Part shown: positions 60,354 to 64,000 of the stretch, piece by piece
Position numbering within the stretch: the stretch's first letter is position 1
Layout of the letters: the number at the start of each line of letters is the position of its first letter
DNA from: Nocardioides sp. zg-1228
GTDB taxonomy: Bacteria; Actinomycetota; Actinomycetes; Propionibacteriales; Nocardioidaceae
Assembly (NCBI RefSeq): GCF_017086465.1
Contig: NZ_CP070961.1
Span: 496,001-560,000 of the forward strand
Length of the DNA: 64,000 nt
Reading direction: 5' to 3'
Program-made: the position numbers and the translations under genes
The notes under the pieces: generated by a model
Databases searched by the model: none
Told to the model about the DNA's origin: nothing
Seen by the model: the letters and a program-made list of their open reading frames with translations, nothing else

Positions 60354-61238
60354 TCACGACGCGCGGCGTCCGCGCAGGCCGACACCGGCGGCTACGGCGC
60401 CCGTGACGGCACCCGCGGCCGCTGCGCCCAGGAGTCCGGCGCGGGCGGCCTTGCGGCCGGTGCGGTAGTCGTGGACGCGCCAGCCGTGGGCCCTGGCGTG
60501 GGTGCGCAGGCGGGCGTCGGGGTTGATGGCGCACGGGTCGCCGACCAGCGACAGCATCGGGAGGTCGTTGCTGGAGTCGGAGTAGGCCGAGCAGCGGGCG
60601 AGGTCGAGGCCCTCGCGCACGGCCAGCGCCCGGATCGCCTCGGCCTTGGCGGGGCCGTGCAGCAGGTCGCCGACGAGCCGGCCGGTGTAGACGCCGTCGA
60701 CGTGCTCGGCGACCGTGCCCATCGCGCCGGTGAGCCCGAGCCGCCGGGCGATGACGCTGGCGATCTCGATCGGCGCCGCGGTCACCAGCCACACCCGCTG
60801 GCCCTCGTCGAGGTGGAGCTGGGCCAGGGCGCGCGTGCCCGGCCAGATGCGGTGCGCCATGCCCTCCTCGAAGATCTCCTCGGTGAGCTCCTCGAGCTCG
60901 GCGGTGGTGTGGCCGGCGATGAAGGACAGCGCCGAGGCACGCGCCTCCGCGACGTGCTCGGGGTCCTCGATGCCGGCGACGCGGAAGTAGGCCTGCTTCC
61001 ACGCGGCCGAGGCGATCTCGCGGGTGGTGAAGAACTGGCGGCGGTAGAGGCCGCGGGCGAGGTGGAAGATGCTCGCGCCCTGCATCACCGTGTTGTCCAC
61101 GTCGAAGAACGCCGCCGCGGTGGGGTCGAGCGGGGTGAGGAGCGCGTTCTCGACGTCGGCCGAGGCCGCCGCGGCCTCGCCCGCGAGGGCCGAGCGCTGC
61201 TGCAGGTTGAGGCGCCGGGATCGCTCGGACGGGGTCAC
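60354..61238 (-). CDS. HAD-IB family phosphatase (SerB1-like)
   Basis: A 294-residue HAD hydrolase. Motif I FFDVDNTVMQGAS (about 44-56) has the DxD pair, motif II is WLVTAAP, and motif IV is YSDSSNDLPML. The C-terminus ends with a small hydrophobic helix (GLLGAAAAGAVTGAVAAGVGL). Related actinobacterial proteins are named SerB or CicA, and a phosphoserine or lipid-phosphate substrate is possible. GTG 61238 is six bases from TAGGCT. It lies upstream of the sigma gene on the same strand. Confidence 0.9.
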   Translation of the reverse strand: MTPSERSRRLNLQQRSALAGEAAAASADVENALLTPLDPTAAAFFDVDNTVMQGASIFHLARGLYRRQFFTTREIASAAWKQAYFRVAGIEDPEHVAEARASALSFIAGHTTAELEELTEEIFEEGMAHRIWPGTRALAQLHLDEGQRVWLVTAAPIEIASVIARRLGLTGAMGTVAEHVDGVYTGRLVGDLLHGPAKAEAIRALAVREGLDLARCSAYSDSSNDLPMLSLVGDPCAINPDARLRTHARAHGWRVHDYRTGRKAARAGLLGAAAAGAVTGAVAAGVGLRGRRAS

Positions 61239-61244
61239 CCGGCC

Positions 61245-61250
61245 AGCCTA
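61245..61250 (-). promoter_or_regulatory. -10 box TAGGCT for the HAD phosphatase gene (leaderless)
   Basis: On the minus strand TAGGCT ends six bases before GTG 61238. On the plus strand AAGGAT (61258-61263) ends six bases before the divergent ATG 61270 and may serve the acyl-CoA synthetase gene. Confidence 0.5.
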
Positions 61251-61269
61251 GCTGTGGAAGGATCGGTGC

Positions 61270-62829
61270 ATGCCGCGCGACGACATCTCCGCGTTGGTGG
61301 CCGAGGCAGCCGCCGACGTCCCCGACCGGCAGGCCCTCGTGGAGAGCGGCGGACGCTCCCTCACGTGGTCACGGCTCGAGGACGAGGTCGGCCGCATCGC
61401 GACCGGCCTGGGAGCCAGGGGCATCCGCGCCGGCCAGCGGGTGATGATCGCGGTCGGCAACCGCATCGAGTTCGTCACGACCTACCTCGGCGTGCTGCGG
61501 GCGCAGGTCGTCGCCGTACCGGTCAACCCGCGGTCGACGGCCGGCGAGCTCGCCCGGATGGTCGCCGACTCCGGCACCCGGCTGCTGGTGACCGACGAGA
61601 CCGCGCTCGACGTGGTACGCGAGGCGCTGGCCGGGCTCGACCCCGAGCTCGCCAGGCCGCTGGTCGTGGTCACGGGCGCCGCGCCCGGCGACGGCGAGGT
61701 GGCCTTCGATGACCTCCGCGCCGACGTCGTACGCCCCGTCCCGCCGCTGCCGGACCCCGAGAAGCTCGCCGCCCTGCTCTACACGGGCGGCACCTCGGAC
61801 CTCCCGCGGGCCGCGATGCTCAGCCACCGGGCGCTGCTGGCCAACATCGAGCAGGTCGCGGCCGTCGAGCCGCCCATGATGCACGGCGACGACGTGGTGC
61901 TCGGCGTGCTCCCGCTCTTCCACGTCTACGGGCTCAACGCGGTGCTCGGCGGGGTGCTGCGCCACCGGGCGCGGCTGCTGCTGGTCGAGCGGTTCGAGCC
62001 GCAGGCCGTGCTCGACCTCATCGACGACGAGGCCTGCAGCGTGGTGCCCGTCGCCCCGCCCGTCTTCGCGCGCTGGCTGCCCGACGAGCACCTGCGCGAG
62101 CGGCTCGGCCCGGTCCGGCTCGTGCTCTCCGGCTCGGCGCCGCTCGAGGCGGCGGTGGTCGAGGAGTTCACCTCCGTCACCGGGATCCCGGTGCACCAGG
62201 GCTACGGGCTCACCGAGGCCGCGCCGGTGGTGACCAGCACGTTGTGCAGCCGCGACCCGCGTCCCGGGTCGCTCGGTGCGGCGCTGCCGGGCATCGAGCT
62301 GCGGCTGGTCGACGAGACCTGGGGGCAGGTCGAGGGCGAGGACCCCGGCGAGATCCAGGTGCGCGGCGCCAACCTCTTCAGCGGCTACTGGCCCGACGGC
62401 GCCGACGGCCCCGACGAGGAGGGGTGGTTCGGCACGGGCGACGTCGGCTTCCTCGACGCCGACGGTGACCTCTTCCTCGTCGACCGCATCAACGACCTCG
62501 TCATCGTCAGCGGGTTCAACGTCTACCCGACCGAGGTCGAGGACGTCCTGCGTGAGGTCGACGGCGTCGCCGACGCCGCGGTCATCGGCGTGCCCGACGA
62601 GACGACCGGTGAGGCCGTCGTGGCCTACGTGGTCGCGTCCGCCGACGCCGAAGCGCCCGCCGACCTCGAGCACGCCGTCCGCTCCCACGCCGAGGAGCGG
62701 CTCGCGCGCTTCAAGCAGCCCTCCCGCGTCGAGGTCGTCGAGGCGCTGCCCGTCACGCTGACCGGCGCGGTGCAGAAGGGCCGGCTGCGCACCCTCGAGC
62801 GACGTCGTACGCGGGGGCTGCTCGCGTGA
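61270..62829 (+). CDS. Acyl-CoA synthetase/AMP-dependent ligase
   Basis: A 519-residue ANL enzyme that activates a carboxylic acid, probably a fatty acid, through an acyl-AMP. The P-loop is altered (LLYTGGTSDLPRAAML instead of YTSGTTGxPKG). HQGYGLTEAAPVV, WFGTGDVGFLDADGDLFLVDRINDLVIVSG and the catalytic Lys in LTGAVQKGRLR are all present. Arg in place of the P-loop Lys is common in actinobacterial relatives; the Asp after S is less so. It overlaps the glutaredoxin gene by four bases. Confidence 0.9.
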   Translation: MPRDDISALVAEAAADVPDRQALVESGGRSLTWSRLEDEVGRIATGLGARGIRAGQRVMIAVGNRIEFVTTYLGVLRAQVVAVPVNPRSTAGELARMVADSGTRLLVTDETALDVVREALAGLDPELARPLVVVTGAAPGDGEVAFDDLRADVVRPVPPLPDPEKLAALLYTGGTSDLPRAAMLSHRALLANIEQVAAVEPPMMHGDDVVLGVLPLFHVYGLNAVLGGVLRHRARLLLVERFEPQAVLDLIDDEACSVVPVAPPVFARWLPDEHLRERLGPVRLVLSGSAPLEAAVVEEFTSVTGIPVHQGYGLTEAAPVVTSTLCSRDPRPGSLGAALPGIELRLVDETWGQVEGEDPGEIQVRGANLFSGYWPDGADGPDEEGWFGTGDVGFLDADGDLFLVDRINDLVIVSGFNVYPTEVEDVLREVDGVADAAVIGVPDETTGEAVVAYVVASADAEAPADLEHAVRSHAEERLARFKQPSRVEVVEALPVTLTGAVQKGRLRTLERRRTRGLLA

Positions 62830-63068
62830 CGGCCCCCCGCGTCACCCTCTACACCCGTCCCGGCTGCCACCTGTGCGACGACGCCCGCGAGGTGATCGCC
62901 CGCGTCTGCGCCGACGTCGGCGAGTCCTTCGAGGAGGTCGACATCACCACCGACGGCGACCTCGAGGACCGCTTCAGCGAGGACATCCCGGTGACCTTCG
63001 TCGACGGCCGGCAGCACGACTTCTGGCGGGTCGACGAGACGCGCCTCCGCGCCGCCCTCGGGGCCTGA
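62826..63068 (+). CDS. Glutaredoxin-like thiol-redox protein
   Basis: An 80-residue single-domain thioredoxin fold with the redox motif C-H-L-C (RPGCHLCDDA, about residues 14-17) and the cis-Pro in DIPVTFVDG. It is the DUF836-type actinobacterial glutaredoxin family rather than mycoredoxin. The GTG overlaps the preceding ligase (GTGA). In mycobacteria the equivalent gene (Rv0508) also follows the serB1 region. Confidence 0.9.
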   Translation: MTAPRVTLYTRPGCHLCDDAREVIARVCADVGESFEEVDITTDGDLEDRFSEDIPVTFVDGRQHDFWRVDETRLRAALGA

Positions 63069-63100
63069 CCCGATCTGTCGCGCCCGCTGGGTCGCCTGAT

Positions 63101-63136
63101 CTGTCGGAGTCCCCGCTCGAGCGGGGACTCCGACAG
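63101..63136. repeat. 36-bp perfect palindrome, copy 2 of 2 in the window
   Basis: It contains the same 34 bases as 33422-33455 plus one extra pair (CTGTCGGAGTCCCCGCTC and its reverse complement). It lies 33 bases after the glutaredoxin stop and 109 before the next gene, consistent with a transcription terminator. GATCTGTCG is also repeated at 63072 and 63098. Confidence 0.9.
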
Positions 63137-63244
63137 GACCGTGGAGCATCCGAGCCACCAGGTGGCGTGGAACTGCCACGATCTCCGCGAGGGCGCCGTT
63201 CCGGCCGGGGGAAGCGGATCGGGGCGCCGCGTGTTGGGGGAGGG

Positions 63245-64000
63245 GTGAGGCTCTCCCTCCTCGACCGCTCCCGGACCCGCCGCGGGCTGCCCGACTCCGC
63301 CGCGATCGACGCCACGGTCGAGCGGGCGGTGGCGGCCGAGCGGCTCGGCTACGACCGGTTCTGGGTGGCCGAGCACCACGGCGTGCCCGGGATCGCGTCG
63401 GGGTCGCCGGCCGTCCTGCTGGCGGCGATCGGGGCGCGCACCACCCGGATCCGGATCGGGTCGGGCGGGGTGATGCTGCCGCTGCACCAGCCCGTCGTGG
63501 TGGCCGAGCAGTTCCTCGTCCTCGACGCTCTGCATCCCGGCCGCGTCGACCTCGGGCTCGGCCGCTCGCTGGGCTTCACGCCGCCGGTGCGCCGCGCCCT
63601 GCGCCGCGACGTCGAGGACCCCGACACCTTCGAGACCGACCTCGTCGAGCTGCGTCGTCACCTCGACGGCACCGCCGAGGTGACCGCGCGTCCGGCCACC
63701 GGCCGGCGGGTGCCGATGCACCTGCTCGCCACCGGTCGGGGACTCGAGGTGGCGGCCCGCCTCGGCCTGCCGGTCGTCGTGGGCGGCCCGATCCTCGACT
63801 CCGACGAGCTCGCCGACGCGCTGGCGGCCTACCGCCGCTCGTTCCGCCCGCACGAGGACAGCCGACCTCGGGTGACGGTCGCGCTCGACGTGCTGCTGGC
63901 GGACGACGACGCGACCGCGCTTGACCTCGCCCTGCCGGAGGCGTGGGCGATGGCGATGTCGCGCCAGGCGGGCGAGTTCCCGCCGCTCGACAGCGTCGCC
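63245..64000 (+). CDS. LLM-class flavin-dependent oxidoreductase (3' end outside the window)
   Basis: 252 codons are visible with no stop, so the gene runs off the end. GTG 63245 follows GGGGGAGG closely. The N-terminus RLSLLDRSRTRRGLPD and ERLGYDRFWVAEHHGVPGIASGSP, IRIGSGGVMLPLHQPVVVAEQFLVLDALHPGRVDLGLGRS and a later QFP-type region are characteristic of bacterial luciferase-like monooxygenases of the MsnO8 group. A flavin (FMN or F420) and an unknown organic substrate are expected. Confidence 0.87.
   Translation, partial: MRLSLLDRSRTRRGLPDSAAIDATVERAVAAERLGYDRFWVAEHHGVPGIASGSPAVLLAAIGARTTRIRIGSGGVMLPLHQPVVVAEQFLVLDALHPGRVDLGLGRSLGFTPPVRRALRRDVEDPDTFETDLVELRRHLDGTAEVTARPATGRRVPMHLLATGRGLEVAARLGLPVVVGGPILDSDELADALAAYRRSFRPHEDSRPRVTVALDVLLADDDATALDLALPEAWAMAMSRQAGEFPPLDSVA

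Noticed and set aside
62625-63179. Minus-strand frames through palindrome copy 2
   Set aside because: The palindrome codes a SESPLERGL-like string wherever it occurs, giving false similarity between unrelated open frames at 33 kb and 63 kb.

Overview
The window is about 70% GC, dense with genes, and rich in GTG starts and 4-base gene overlaps. Protein families and gene order point to an actinobacterium close to Nocardioides (Propionibacteriales). Two long stretches follow gene orders I recall from Mycobacterium tuberculosis. Bases 3,300-36,350 match ppa-dacB-metalloprotease-tilS-hpt-ftsH-folE/P/B/K-DUF3180-DUF2520-panC-panD-coaX-lsr2-clpC-mutY-disA-radA (Rv3628c to Rv3585). Bases 46,850-63,070 match ppx-TIM barrel-proC-HTH-bS22-epimerase-acyltransferase-HAD phosphatase-glutaredoxin (Rv0496 to Rv0508). 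I saw no rRNA, tRNA, IS element, phage or CRISPR array.

Layout. 1-3,330: an ECF41 sigma factor and Lon protease, with a ClgR-type operator before lon. 3,334-12,690: pyrophosphatase, PBP4-type carboxypeptidase, a zincin, tRNA lysidine synthase, hypoxanthine phosphoribosyltransferase, FtsH and the folate operon. 12,685-18,585: a 65-bp tandem duplication, membrane and acetyltransferase genes, and an OpuC-type osmolyte transporter whose ATPase is divergent from its permeases. 18,610-22,547: accessory cargo (an aminoglycoside-nucleotidyltransferase-like protein, two glycosyltransferases, a sulfotransferase). 22,685-28,373: pantothenate/CoA and NAD synthesis. 28,474-36,346: Lsr2, ClpC, MutY, the c-di-AMP synthase DisA and RadA. 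Between a membrane protein and disA lies a non-coding tract with a long palindrome and a 32-bp minisatellite. 36,475-38,863: a LacI regulator, a methyltransferase and a VOC protein.

38,923-45,979 is the most unusual region: a seven-gene, tightly coupled operon related to the cyanobacterial/eustigmatophyte ebo cluster (EboA, EboB, EboC, EboE, EboF). The usual EboD (3-dehydroquinate-synthase-like) is missing. In its place are an inositol-3-phosphate-synthase-like enzyme and an extra TIM-barrel isomerase. I infer a pathway that makes a cyclitol or sugar-phosphate headgroup and joins it to a prenyl chain through the UbiA-family EboC. The operon sits exactly between the two conserved blocks, as expected of an inserted module.

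46,046-63,068: a Cys-rich protein, exopolyphosphatase, a TetR/ABC exporter set, proline dehydrogenase and proC, a second ECF sigma factor with a membrane partner, an AcuC deacetylase, a small HTH protein, the 33-residue ribosomal protein bS22, an epimerase and acyltransferase pair, then a BldN-like sigma factor with an RsbN-like membrane protein, a HAD phosphatase, an acyl-CoA synthetase and a glutaredoxin. The window ends inside a luciferase-like monooxygenase gene.

Regulatory signals. Many start codons lie 6-8 bases after a TAGNNT -10 box, so much of this genome's mRNA is probably leaderless. lon and clpC share a ClgR-like palindrome, and clpC also has a SigH/SigR-like promoter. Start sites, motifs and gene orders are read from the sequence. 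Functions rest on family recognition, and regulation is inferred.
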